DNA from: Notoacmeibacter marinus
Lineage (GTDB): Bacteria > Pseudomonadota > Alphaproteobacteria > Rhizobiales > Rhizobiaceae
Length of the DNA stretch: 64,000 bases
Reading direction: 5' to 3'
Assembly (NCBI RefSeq): GCF_002238045.1
Contig: NZ_NBYO01000001.1
Coordinates: 1,630,788-1,694,787, forward strand
The translations under genes and the position numbers were made by a program. Position 1 is the stretch's first letter, and each line of letters starts with the position of its first letter. The notes beneath the pieces were generated by a model, which made no database searches, had not been told where the DNA came from, and saw only the letters and a list, made by a program, of their open reading frames with translations. Shown in pieces: positions 17,006 through 24,948 of this stretch.

Positions 17006-18029
17006 TCGCGCTAACGTCATACCCAGAGCGGACAAACCAAAGGTCGTCATCACCGATTACGATTTTGGCGATGTCAGCGTTGAGACCGAAATACTGGAAG
17101 CCGCAGGCGCCGAAGTCATCGCGCTTCAAGCCAAGTGTGAGGAAGACCTGTTTGATGTCGCACCGCACTGCGCTGCGATGATGAATCAATACGCCAAGAT
17201 CGGGAAGGAAACGATCACGCGGATGAAAAGATGCGAAGTCATCGCGCGCTACGGTGTGGGTGTCGACATTGTGGATGTCGGGACGGCGACTGACAAAGGC
17301 ATCCTTGTGACCAACGTCCAGAACTACTGCACCGAAGAGGTGGCGGATCACGCTGTTGCCCTTTGGCTGGCGCTTGCCCGCAAGCTGCCCGACTATGACA
17401 GGGCAACACATGCCGGGGTCTGGCAATGGCAAAGCGGCGAACCCGTCTATCGTCTGCGCGGGCGTACGATGGGTGTCGTTTCGCTGGGAAAGATCGGGCA
17501 AGCAATCGTCACCCGGACGCAAGCATTCGGGGTCAACGTCATCGCGTATGACCCGTTTCTGCCAGCCCAAGTCGCCGAAAAGCTTGGTGTCGAGTTGGTG
17601 GACAAGGCCGATCTGCTGGCTCGATCCGACTACATTCTGATGCAGGCGCCAATGACCCCGGACACGCATCACTTCCTGTCGGATGCGGAGTTCGCCGCCA
17701 TGAAGCCTGGCGCGATCCTGGTGAATACGGGGCGCGGGCCCACGGTCGACAACAAGGCGCTTTTTCGTGCGCTGAGCGAAGGGCACCTGGCCGCAGCCGG
17801 TCTCGACGACACCGAAGAGGAGCCGGCAAAACGGGCCAACTGGAGACCGGACGACAACCCGCTTTTCACATTGCCCAACGTCCTGGTGACACCGCACGCC
17901 GCCTATTATTCCGAGCAATCCATTCACGCGGCGCGGGTCACCGCGGCCACGCAGGTGGCCAAGGTGCTCACCGGACAAAGACCAGACTACACCGTCAATG
18001 CCGAGGCATTGGCCGTATCAACCGCATAG
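16998..18029 (+). CDS. D-isomer-specific 2-hydroxyacid dehydrogenase (C-terminal-binding-protein-like)
   Basis: A 343-residue NAD-dependent dehydrogenase. The Rossmann loop GVVSLGKIGQAI is followed by FDPF-type YDPFLP, VNTGRGPTVD (catalytic Arg), AGLDDTEEEP (Glu) and VTPHAAYYS (His), completing the Arg-Glu-His set. It interconverts a 2-ketoacid and a D-2-hydroxyacid, perhaps glyoxylate, hydroxypyruvate or a sugar acid. It overlaps the VOC gene and is followed 12 bases later by the RraA-like gene. Confidence 0.83.
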   Translation: MTDRANVIPRADKPKVVITDYDFGDVSVETEILEAAGAEVIALQAKCEEDLFDVAPHCAAMMNQYAKIGKETITRMKRCEVIARYGVGVDIVDVGTATDKGILVTNVQNYCTEEVADHAVALWLALARKLPDYDRATHAGVWQWQSGEPVYRLRGRTMGVVSLGKIGQAIVTRTQAFGVNVIAYDPFLPAQVAEKLGVELVDKADLLARSDYILMQAPMTPDTHHFLSDAEFAAMKPGAILVNTGRGPTVDNKALFRALSEGHLAAAGLDDTEEEPAKRANWRPDDNPLFTLPNVLVTPHAAYYSEQSIHAARVTAATQVAKVLTGQRPDYTVNAEALAVSTA

Positions 18030-18041
18030 TAGGAAACCAAA

Positions 18042-18731
18042 ATGCCAGAAGCCTGCAACGAGCTGAGAGTCTTCAATGACTTCGAACGCAATCCAGAACT
18101 CCTGACGAAGTTCGACAAGGTGCTTGAGGCCTATTCAGCGGCCGCAATATTTGCCGATGTGCAGTATCGCACCGGCGTCATGGACAGCGCCATCAAGCCG
18201 GCCTTTCGGTCCAAGGTCACGGGGCAGGCCGTCACGGTGCAATTGTCCAAAGGGGATTTGGTGGATCCGCTAAAGGCGCTCGAAATGGGCCAGCCGGGCG
18301 ACGTGATCGTCGTCGATGCGGGCGGCGATCTGAACACCTCTGTGTGCGGCGGGCTGATGGGCGGCCTGGCCAAGAACCGCGGTATTCGCGGCATGATCGT
18401 GGACGGCGCCGGTCGCGACACGGACGAGCTGGAAGACATCAACTGGCCGATCTGGACCCGCGCGATCACGCCGCGTGGGACCCACACCATGTTCTCGGGC
18501 CGCAAGGAAGAGCTGTCGATCAACGTACCCATCGCATGCGGCGGTGTCGTGGTGAACCCGGGCGATTTCATCGTTGCCGATCTGATGGGTGTCGTCGTCG
18601 TGCCGCTCGGGATTGCTGAAGAGGTCGTGAAACTCGCTCAGGAGCAGGCCGACCGCGAAGTTGCAACGCGCGAATGGGTCGCCAAAGGCAAGACAGTCGA
18701 GGATCTTCTGAATGAATTCGGCCGTATCTGA
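18042..18731 (+). CDS. RraA-family protein (4-hydroxy-4-methyl-2-oxoglutarate aldolase-like)
   Basis: A 229-residue RraA/demethylmenaquinone methyltransferase-like protein. Segments GQPGDVIVVDAGGD, GGLMGGLAKNRGIRGMIVDGAGRDTDEL and NPGDFIVADLMGVVVVP carry the conserved G-x-x-A/G-x-x-x-G-R-D core, in which Arg and Asp bind substrate and metal in HMG/CHA aldolases. In sugar operons such proteins probably act as class II pyruvate aldolases or oxaloacetate decarboxylases rather than RNase E regulators. AGGAAA lies before ATG 18042, and its end overlaps the kinase start by 20 bases. Confidence 0.78.
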   Translation: MPEACNELRVFNDFERNPELLTKFDKVLEAYSAAAIFADVQYRTGVMDSAIKPAFRSKVTGQAVTVQLSKGDLVDPLKALEMGQPGDVIVVDAGGDLNTSVCGGLMGGLAKNRGIRGMIVDGAGRDTDELEDINWPIWTRAITPRGTHTMFSGRKEELSINVPIACGGVVVNPGDFIVADLMGVVVVPLGIAEEVVKLAQEQADREVATREWVAKGKTVEDLLNEFGRI

Positions 18732-19632
18732 GCCGGCCCTCATCGGTATCGATTGGGGAACGTCGTCCTTTCGCGCCTTTCTCATCGGCGCGGAAGGCGA
18801 GGTCATCGTCAGGGTCTGGTCACCCGATGGTATCATGCAGGTTGCGGGACAGGGCTTTGAGGCGGTTTTCGATCGTCTCGTCGGCCCTTGGCTTGCCCAG
18901 GCCAAGCTGCCGATCCTTGCATCCGGCATGATCACCAGCCGGAATGGCTGGGTAGAAACGCCCTATGCCGAAATGCCGCTTGGGGCCAGCGATCTTGCGC
19001 AGGCTCTGGTGCCGCATGAAGTCGCAAGCGGGACCTTCATCCACTTTGTGACGGGCGCCTCGACCGAACACGCGGGGGGACCTGACGTGATGCGCGGCGA
19101 AGAAACGCAGATCATCGGCGCGTCGGCGCTCGGCTTGAACGAAGGTACGTTCGTGATGCCTGGCACACACAGCAAATGGGTCCAGGTTGCGGACGGGAAG
19201 ATCAAGGACTTCTCGACTTACATGACGGGTGAGGTTTTCGCAGTCCTGAAGGAGCACACGATCCTTGGAACCCTGATGGAAGACGGCGAATTCAGTGAAG
19301 AGGCGTTCGAGATGGGTGTAACCGCGGGCCTCGATGGCGGGTCGAACCTGTTGCACAACCTGTTTCATGTGCGGACACTCCCGCTCATGGGTAAAATTGC
19401 CAAGGTCGCCACGGCTGATTACATGTCTGGCCTACTGATCGGCGCCGAAGTTGCTGCTACGACCCGCGATATCGAAGATGCCGGCACGATCACCATCGTC
19501 GGGCGTCATGATTTGTCGGACCGCTACGAAAGCGCTCTTCGTACCGCAGGGTTCAAGAGTCGTCGTGCGCCGGATGACATCGTTGCCAAGGGCCATTTTC
19601 TGATTGCGCGCGCAGCGGGGTTGCTGGGATGA
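18712..19632 (+). CDS. dgoK: 2-dehydro-3-deoxygalactonokinase
   Basis: A 306-residue DgoK-family kinase. The N-terminal phosphate motif is IGIDWGTSSFRAFLI, followed by ASGMITSRNGWVETPY, the MRGEETQIIGA loop, the VMPGTHSKWVQV motif and FSTYMTGEVFAVL. It phosphorylates 2-keto-3-deoxygalactonate at C6. It overlaps the aldolase gene by four bases, giving the two-step KDGal to KDPGal to pyruvate plus glyceraldehyde-3-phosphate module. This is the strongest clue that the island degrades galactose, galactonate or a related sugar acid. Confidence 0.9.
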   Translation: MNSAVSEPALIGIDWGTSSFRAFLIGAEGEVIVRVWSPDGIMQVAGQGFEAVFDRLVGPWLAQAKLPILASGMITSRNGWVETPYAEMPLGASDLAQALVPHEVASGTFIHFVTGASTEHAGGPDVMRGEETQIIGASALGLNEGTFVMPGTHSKWVQVADGKIKDFSTYMTGEVFAVLKEHTILGTLMEDGEFSEEAFEMGVTAGLDGGSNLLHNLFHVRTLPLMGKIAKVATADYMSGLLIGAEVAATTRDIEDAGTITIVGRHDLSDRYESALRTAGFKSRRAPDDIVAKGHFLIARAAGLLG

Positions 19633-20255
19633 TCGACCTTGTAACGGCATTCGCAGCAAACCCTTTGATTGCGATATTGCGAGGGTTGGAGCCGAGAAAT
19701 GCTCTTCCGGTTTCTGATACGCTCATCGAGGCCGGGTTCCGGATTATCGAGGTGCCGCTCAACTCTCCAGACCCATTTGAGTCCATCCGTCGGATTGCGG
19801 AGCGCCATTGCGCTCAGGCTATCGTCGGCGCAGGCACTGTGTTGACCGTCGAGCAAGTCGAAGCCGTGGCAGATGCAGGCGGGCGGATCATCGTTTCGCC
19901 CAATATGAACCCAGATGTCGGACGCGCCGCAGTCGCGCGGGGCCTGTATTGGTGTCCGGGTGTCATGACACCATCCGAAGCATTTTCCGCCCTTGATTTC
20001 GGGGCCTCGATTCTCAAGTTTTTCCCGGCTGAAATGGTGCCGCCCAGGGCTATCGCCGCCATGCGCGCAGTTTTGCCCCAGGAGGCGGTCATCGCAGCAG
20101 TCGGGGGAATTTCTCCGGATAATATGGCGCCGTATCATGCTGCGGGTGTGAATGGGTTCGGGTTGGGATCGGCTCTGTTCAAACCGGTTTATACGCTGGA
20201 GGATATCGGCTCGCGCGCACGCGCCTTCACCGATGCGTTGAAGGACCTGGAATGA
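19629..20255 (+). CDS. dgoA: 2-dehydro-3-deoxy-6-phosphogalactonate aldolase
   Basis: A 208-residue KDPG/KDPGal aldolase. AILRGLEP, catalytic E41 in IIEVPLNSP, GAGTVLT, and Schiff-base K130 in SILKFFPAE match class I aldolases of this family. The LNSPDPFESI segment is typical of the KDPGal rather than the KDPG enzyme. It cleaves KDPGal to pyruvate and D-glyceraldehyde-3-phosphate. It is joined to dgoK by ATGA and overlaps the following SDR by four bases. Confidence 0.9.
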   Translation: MIDLVTAFAANPLIAILRGLEPRNALPVSDTLIEAGFRIIEVPLNSPDPFESIRRIAERHCAQAIVGAGTVLTVEQVEAVADAGGRIIVSPNMNPDVGRAAVARGLYWCPGVMTPSEAFSALDFGASILKFFPAEMVPPRAIAAMRAVLPQEAVIAAVGGISPDNMAPYHAAGVNGFGLGSALFKPVYTLEDIGSRARAFTDALKDLE

Positions 20256-20953
20256 AGAGCGCGGTGGTCACCGGAGGCACACGTGGGATCGGTGTGGGTG
20301 TGGCGAAATGGCTCGCCAATGAGGGCTGGTCCGTCATCGCGGCATCTGCGTCGCAATCCGAACTGGATGCATTTGCACCTGACGACAGGATGGTCGTGAG
20401 ATCCCTGGATGTCACCGATCAAAATTCCGTCGATGGCCTGTTCGGCGGCCTTACGCGGCTCGACGCTCTGGTGAACTGCGCGGGTATTCTGCTGCGGGGT
20501 GAGGAATACGACATCGATGTTTTCACAAAGGTTCTCGATGTGAACCTGACCGGCACGATGCGATGCTGCCTCGCGGCTCACCCCTTGTTGGCCGAAACGG
20601 GCGGCGCAATCGTCAATACCGCCTCCATGCTCAGTACCTTTGGTGGGCCATTGGTGCCTGCCTATTCCGCCTCGAAAGGTGGCGTGGCGCAACTGACCAA
20701 AGCCCTGGCGGGTCGCTGGGCTGAAGACGGCATTCGGGTGAACGCCATCGCGCCGGGGTGGATCGAGACAGAGATGACTGAGGGCCTTCGGGAAGACCCG
20801 GTTCGAACCGAAGCGATCATGGCGCGCACGCCGATGAAACGGTGGGGAAAGCCCGAGGAGGTCGGCGCGCTTGTTCACTGGCTCCTGAGTGAAAATGCAA
20901 GCTTTGTCACCGGTTCGGTCTATCCGGTCGACGGTGGCTATCTGGCAATGTGA
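20252..20953 (+). CDS. Short-chain dehydrogenase/reductase, galactose/arabinose dehydrogenase-like
   Basis: A 233-residue classical SDR. TGGTRGIGVGVA (residues 7-18) binds the cofactor; CAGILLRGE is the NAG-type motif, VNTASMLSTFGG holds catalytic Ser and YSASKGG holds Tyr and Lys. PGWIETEMTEGL and YPVDGGYLAM close the fold. Together with the lactonase it could perform the first oxidation of a De Ley-Doudoroff-like route. Substrate and cofactor are uncertain. It overlaps dgoA by four bases. Confidence 0.82.
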   Translation: MKSAVVTGGTRGIGVGVAKWLANEGWSVIAASASQSELDAFAPDDRMVVRSLDVTDQNSVDGLFGGLTRLDALVNCAGILLRGEEYDIDVFTKVLDVNLTGTMRCCLAAHPLLAETGGAIVNTASMLSTFGGPLVPAYSASKGGVAQLTKALAGRWAEDGIRVNAIAPGWIETEMTEGLREDPVRTEAIMARTPMKRWGKPEEVGALVHWLLSENASFVTGSVYPVDGGYLAM

Positions 20954-20963
20954 TGAGACCGAT

Positions 20964-21479
20964 ATGACCGAAGATACCAGCCGTATGCCCTACCAGCTGC
21001 CGTTCCCAAGGGACGCGCAAGCGGAGATCGTAATCCCGAACGCGGCGGATTGCGATGACCGGCTCTGGGTGCCGCAGGCCAAGAACGTATGGTTCCGTCC
21101 GCTCTGTCTGAACCGATCGCAGGGCTACTGGATGAATCTTTTGAAGGTGCGCAAGGCCGGTGTCCTGTCGCGCCACCGCCACCCGCAGCCCGTCCACGGC
21201 TTCGTTCTGAAAGGCCGATGGCATTATCTGGAACATGACTGGATCGCCGAAGAGGGCGGCTATGTCTACGAGCCGCCGGGCGAAACGCATACGCTGGTCG
21301 TTCCGGACGATGTCGAGGAAATGATCACTTATTTCCAGGTGAACGGCGTGATGTGCTACGTCGATCCCTGGGGCAGTGTGACCGGCTACGAAGACGTTTT
21401 CACCAAGATCGATCTTTGCCGCAAGCACTTTGCCGAAGCCGGTCTTGGGGAAGATTACGTTGACCAGTTTATCCGCTAG
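20964..21479 (+). CDS. Cupin-domain protein, 2,4'-dihydroxyacetophenone dioxygenase-like
   Basis: A 171-residue cupin. Metal-binding motif 1 is [18 protein letters not shown] and motif 2 is [13 protein letters not shown], the layout seen in ChrR/DAD-type cupins. The [26 protein letters not shown] lead-in belongs to the same group. In a sugar operon it may be an isomerase, lyase or sensor-type cupin rather than a dioxygenase. ATG 20964 lies ten bases after the SDR stop. The mgsA start lies inside its 3' end. Confidence 0.68.
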   Translation: MTEDTSRMPYQLPFPRDAQAEIVIPNAADCDDRLWVPQAKNVWFRPLCLNRSQGYWMNLLKVRKAGVLSRHRHPQPVHGFVLKGRWHYLEHDWIAEEGGYVYEPPGETHTLVVPDDVEEMITYFQVNGVMCYVDPWGSVTGYEDVFTKIDLCRKHFAEAGLGEDYVDQFIR

Positions 21480-21873
21480 GACCCCGCGGTTTGCGCTTGT
21501 TGCCCACGATGCGCGAAAAGACGAGATCGTAGAGTGGGTCGGCCTTCAACTTGTCCCTCTATCGGGCATGCATGTGTTTTCGACCGGGACGACCGGCAGC
21601 CTTATCAAGACGGCTTTTTCGGAACTGAATGTGACCTGTCTGAAAAGCGGTCCCCTCGGAGGAGACCAGCAGATCGGCGCCATGATCTGCCAAGCCGAGC
21701 TCGATGCGCTGATCTTCTTCGTCGATCCATTGTCACCCATGCCCCATGATGTCGATGTCAAGGCGCTGACCCGTTTGGCGACAGTCTACGACCTGCCGAT
21801 GGCGTGTTCGCGTTCTACGGCCGATCTGATCGTGGACGGTCTGCTCGGAGAGAAAACTGACGAGCGCTTCTGA
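21460..21873 (+). CDS. mgsA: Methylglyoxal synthase
   Basis: About 137 residues. From TTG 21460 the catalytic set is H16 (VAHDARK), D69 (GPLGGDQQ), H96 and D99 ([10 protein letters not shown]); the phosphate loop is STGTTG. These line up with H19, D71, H98 and D101 of E. coli MgsA. It converts dihydroxyacetone phosphate to methylglyoxal and phosphate. TTG 21460 is preferred because GGGGAAG lies six bases upstream, although ATG 21430 is in frame; either start overlaps the cupin gene. It is the last gene of the forward operon and is a little shorter at the C-terminus than enterobacterial MgsA. Confidence 0.88.
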   Translation: MTSLSARTPRFALVAHDARKDEIVEWVGLQLVPLSGMHVFSTGTTGSLIKTAFSELNVTCLKSGPLGGDQQIGAMICQAELDALIFFVDPLSPMPHDVDVKALTRLATVYDLPMACSRSTADLIVDGLLGEKTDERF

Positions 21874-21900
21874 TCGGCTGCGCACTGGCAGCCTGATCAG
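21870..21900. terminator. Bidirectional hairpin between convergent operons
   Basis: CTGATCGGCTGC (21870-21881), loop GCACTG, GCAGCC (21888-21893), a bulged T, then GATCAG (21895-21900). The stem contains the stop codons of both mgsA (21871-21873) and the convergent FMN oxidase (21897-21899). No long T-run follows on either side, so it may be a weak terminator or a mRNA 3'-end stabiliser. Confidence 0.6.
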
Positions 21901-23042
21901 TCGCTCTCCAGAAGGTAGCCTGCCAATTCGTCGATCTTTTCGGCCCCAAGCTGGCTCATATTGGCCTCGATGTCGGCTTTCAGGATATGCATCAGGTGAT
22001 CGACGCCACGCGCTCCGAATGCTGCGACGGCATATTGGAATGCCCGTCCGACCATGACGAAATCGGCGCCTTTGGCCAAAGCGCGCATGACGTCCAGCCC
22101 CCAGGCCACACCGGAGTCGTAGATGAGGGGCACATCCGGTCCGACAGCATCACGGATTTTCGGCAATTGTTCGATCACGGCCGGTCCCGCTTCGAATTGA
22201 CGCCCTGAGTGGTTTGACACCCAAATGCAATCCACGCCTTCTTCTGCCATTCGTTTGGCGTTGTCTGGCCGCAGAACGCCTTTGACGACAAGATGTCCCT
22301 CCCACTCCTGACGCAATTCGCGCAGGTAGTGCCAATCTGGGATGCCGCGGATCAAAGCGCCGGCATGGGTAAAGCTTTCCCGACCTCGCTGAGGGATGTA
22401 GTCGTCGAAGAACCGCATCCTCGGGACGACGCCTTCACGCAGATGCGCAAGACACCAGGCAGGCCGAGATGCCATTCCAGCCAGCGTACGAATGTCGGCC
22501 TTGGGCGGGACGGTCAAATTGGCGCGTCGCTGCCGCTCGCGCCGGCTCTCCTCTGGCACGTCCACGGTGATGATCAGCGTGTGAAATCCTGCGTCTTTGA
22601 TGCGTGGCAGCATTTTTCGACGTAGGTCTCCCGAATTGACAGGATAATGCTGGAACCAGCCATTGTTGCCGATGAAGGGTGCGACGTCCTCGGGTGATGC
22701 AACCGCGACGCTCGACAGGCAGAACGGAATGTTGTGTGCGACAGCGGCCTGCGCCAGAATCCGCTCCGCCCCGGCCCACATCAGCCCTGACATGCCTACG
22801 GGCGCCATCCCGAACGGCAGATCGTATGTTTGTCCCAGAAGTGTTGTTTGAAGCTCCGCCTTGGTTCGGCCGCACAGAACGCTCGGCATGAAACCGATGG
22901 CGTCGAGCGCGTCCCGGTTGACCTTCAGTCCCAGTTCCCTGCCGGTCGCACTGTCCAGATATTCGAAGGCGAATTTCGGGATGCGTTTGCGCGCTGCGTT
23001 CCGAAGGTCCTCTATCGATGGGCAAGACAAGTCCAGATCCAT
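21897..23042 (-). CDS. FMN-dependent alpha-hydroxy acid dehydrogenase/oxidase (lactate/glycolate/mandelate family)
   Basis: A 381-residue TIM-barrel flavoenzyme. Motifs are KFAFEYLDSATGRE at the N-terminus, GMAPVGMSGLMWAG (FMN), VKGVLRPDNAKRM (Lys), and the active-site block WVSNHSGRQFEAGPA, where the usual HGGRQ reads HSGRQ. The last FMN-phosphate motif is YDSGVAWGLDVMRALAKGADFVMVGR. It oxidises an L-2-hydroxyacid, perhaps lactate, to the ketoacid. ATG 23042 was chosen; the longer frame upstream only overlaps the TRAP permease. It is the last gene of the reverse TRAP operon, so the TRAP system may import its substrate. Confidence 0.85.
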   Translation of the reverse strand: MDLDLSCPSIEDLRNAARKRIPKFAFEYLDSATGRELGLKVNRDALDAIGFMPSVLCGRTKAELQTTLLGQTYDLPFGMAPVGMSGLMWAGAERILAQAAVAHNIPFCLSSVAVASPEDVAPFIGNNGWFQHYPVNSGDLRRKMLPRIKDAGFHTLIITVDVPEESRRERQRRANLTVPPKADIRTLAGMASRPAWCLAHLREGVVPRMRFFDDYIPQRGRESFTHAGALIRGIPDWHYLRELRQEWEGHLVVKGVLRPDNAKRMAEEGVDCIWVSNHSGRQFEAGPAVIEQLPKIRDAVGPDVPLIYDSGVAWGLDVMRALAKGADFVMVGRAFQYAVAAFGARGVDHLMHILKADIEANMSQLGAEKIDELAGYLLESD

Positions 23043-23089
23043 CGGTATCCTCCAATTCTGTTGCATTGCGCATTGCGACGTCGGGCGGG

Positions 23090-24373
23090 TCACCAAAGAG
23101 ATGGCAAAGCCAGGGAAATTGCCGGCACATAGGTGATAAGCATCAGCAGAATGAGCATGCCTGCGAAGAAGGGCAGGATCGCTCGGCTGAGGCTCTCGAT
23201 GGAGACCTTCGAGATGCTGCTGGCCACGAAGAGGTTCACACCCAGCGGAGGCGTGCAGAACCCGATGGCCAGGTTGACCGTGAGAATGACGCCGAAGACG
23301 ATCGGGTCGACGCCCAAGGCAATGGCAACCGGCAGAAGGATCGGCGTCATGATGATGATCGACGAGATCGTCTCCATGAACATTCCGATCACAAGCAGAA
23401 GCACATTGATCAAGAACAGGATGACGATCGGGTTGTCTGACAGGCCGGTGATCGTCGTGGCCAGCTCCGTTGGAATTCGGGCGAGGGTTATCAGCCTGCC
23501 AAAAGCGGTAGCCATGATCACGAGCACCAGAATGGTACCGCTGGTTCTGGCGCTGCCCGCCAGAATTTTGGGCAGGTCTCTGACGGTGATATCGCCGTAA
23601 ACGAAGATACCGATGATGGCGGCGTACACCACGGCGACAGCGCCGGCTTCGGTCGGTGTGAAAATACCGCTGTAGATGCCACCGAGAATGATACCCGGCA
23701 CCAGAAGCGCCCATATTGAAGCACGGAAACTCTGCCAGACACCCACGCCTGAAAATGCGGTGGTCGATTCCTGAACCGTCGTTTCACGGCGAAGAAGGAG
23801 CCGGGCAACCAGCATGAACATCAATGCAAACAGAATACCGGGCACCACACCGGCAAGGAACAGCTTGCCGATCGAAACTTCGGCTGTGACGCCATAGATG
23901 ATGAATGGGATACTAGGCGGGATCATCACGCCGATCATGCCCGAGGAGGCTGTCAACGCGCCGCTGAACTTGCGTGTGTAGCCAACCTTTTCCATCTCGG
24001 GGATCATGTTCGATCCGATGGCCGCCACGGTCGCCGGAGACGACCCGGAGATTGCCGCGAAGAACACGCAGGCCAGCACGTTCACATAGGCCAGCCCACC
24101 CCGGATATGGCCGATCAGCGCATTGGCGAAATCGACCAGACGGCGAGACATGCCGCCGTGCTGCATCAGATCGCCAGCCAAGATGAAAAGCGGCACGGCG
24201 ATCAACGGAAACGAGTCCGCACCTGTCACCACTGACCGGGCCAGTAGCACCATGGGCGGCGTACCGTCGACGAAGACCATCACGATCATCGTTGCAAGGC
24301 CCAGGCAGATGCCGATCGGCACGCTGAAGAGCAGAAGGGCAAGCAGCGTCAGGAAAAGGGTCGTCGCAAGCAT
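23090..24373 (-). CDS. dctM: TRAP transporter large permease (DctM family)
   Basis: A 427-residue membrane protein with about 12 helices. PIGICLGLATMIV, IAVPLFILAGDLMQHGGMSRRLVDFANALIGHIRGGLAYVNVLAC, GSSPATVAAIGSNMIPEME, MIPPSIPFIIYGV and TPTEAGAVAVVYA are the conserved DctM segments. It forms the Na+- or H+-coupled channel with the small permease (24384) and binding protein (24949). TRAP systems import dicarboxylates, sugar acids and similar carboxylates. It lies 47 bases upstream of the FMN oxidase start. Confidence 0.92.
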   Translation of the reverse strand: MLATTLFLTLLALLLFSVPIGICLGLATMIVMVFVDGTPPMVLLARSVVTGADSFPLIAVPLFILAGDLMQHGGMSRRLVDFANALIGHIRGGLAYVNVLACVFFAAISGSSPATVAAIGSNMIPEMEKVGYTRKFSGALTASSGMIGVMIPPSIPFIIYGVTAEVSIGKLFLAGVVPGILFALMFMLVARLLLRRETTVQESTTAFSGVGVWQSFRASIWALLVPGIILGGIYSGIFTPTEAGAVAVVYAAIIGIFVYGDITVRDLPKILAGSARTSGTILVLVIMATAFGRLITLARIPTELATTITGLSDNPIVILFLINVLLLVIGMFMETISSIIIMTPILLPVAIALGVDPIVFGVILTVNLAIGFCTPPLGVNLFVASSISKVSIESLSRAILPFFAGMLILLMLITYVPAISLALPSLW

Positions 24374-24383
24374 TGGAGAGCCC

Positions 24384-24869
24384 TCACGCCTTGGTGGCTG
24401 CGATGAGCCGCAGGGTTCGTATCAAATGCTGGACAACGCGGATGGCGGACAGGCCTGCTCCGATTGGCGCCGAGGCGTAAAGGATCGGGATCGGCAGCCC
24501 AAGAACGACCGACGTCTGGCTGGCGACGAAGGGCATCATGATCAGCTTGATGCATTCCACTGTGAGAACAAGGAGAAAGCCGAGCACCAGCAACGCGATC
24601 ACGGCATCCACATAAAGCCGAGCCCGTTCGCCCAGCACGTCCCGAAAGACTGTAATGCGCACATGATCGCCCGTGTGAAAGGCGTAGCTGATGCCGAGCC
24701 AGACAAACCAGACGAACAACCAAAGCGTCAGCTCTTCGCCCCAGGAGAGAGAGGCGTTCATGATATAGCGCATGAACACATTGCCGAAGATCAATAAGAC
24801 GATCGCGGCCAGCAACAGGCTTGCCAAAGCCTTTTCTGCGTTCAAATCTACCCACCTGATAACCGACAT
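24384..24869 (-). CDS. dctQ: TRAP transporter small permease (DctQ family)
   Basis: A 161-residue protein with four predicted helices and the family segment NASLSWGEELTLWLFVWFVWLGISYAFHTGDHVRI. I choose ATG 24869, directly after GGGGAGG; the longer frame upstream only reads through the intergenic hairpin. It pairs with DctM ten bases downstream. Confidence 0.88.
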   Translation of the reverse strand: MSVIRWVDLNAEKALASLLLAAIVLLIFGNVFMRYIMNASLSWGEELTLWLFVWFVWLGISYAFHTGDHVRITVFRDVLGERARLYVDAVIALLVLGFLLVLTVECIKLIMMPFVASQTSVVLGLPIPILYASAPIGAGLSAIRVVQHLIRTLRLIAATKA

Positions 24870-24894
24870 CGTATACCTCCCCGGAAACGAAGAA

Positions 24895-24924
24895 GGCACC
24901 CGCACCGTGCCTAGCGCGAGTGCC
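24895..24924 (-). other. Stem-loop between dctP and dctQ
   Basis: GGCAC (24895-24899) and CGC (24901-24903) pair with GCG (24916-24918) and GTGCC (24920-24924), leaving one mismatch and a 12-base loop. It lies in the 79-base gap after dctP. As at three other binding-protein genes in this window, it probably raises the amount of binding protein relative to permease. Confidence 0.6.
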
Positions 24925-24948
24925 CTTATTGGTTGAATAGACCGAAGA

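Noticed and set aside
18042-18731. RraA as a regulator of RNase E
   Set aside because: The gene is inside a catabolic operon next to dgoK; members in such settings are pyruvate-aldolase-like enzymes, so the RNase inhibitor name would mislead.
23043-23714. N-terminal extension of the FMN oxidase frame
   Set aside because: The extension reads through the dctM gene in another frame and has no protein-like content; the oxidase starts at 23042.
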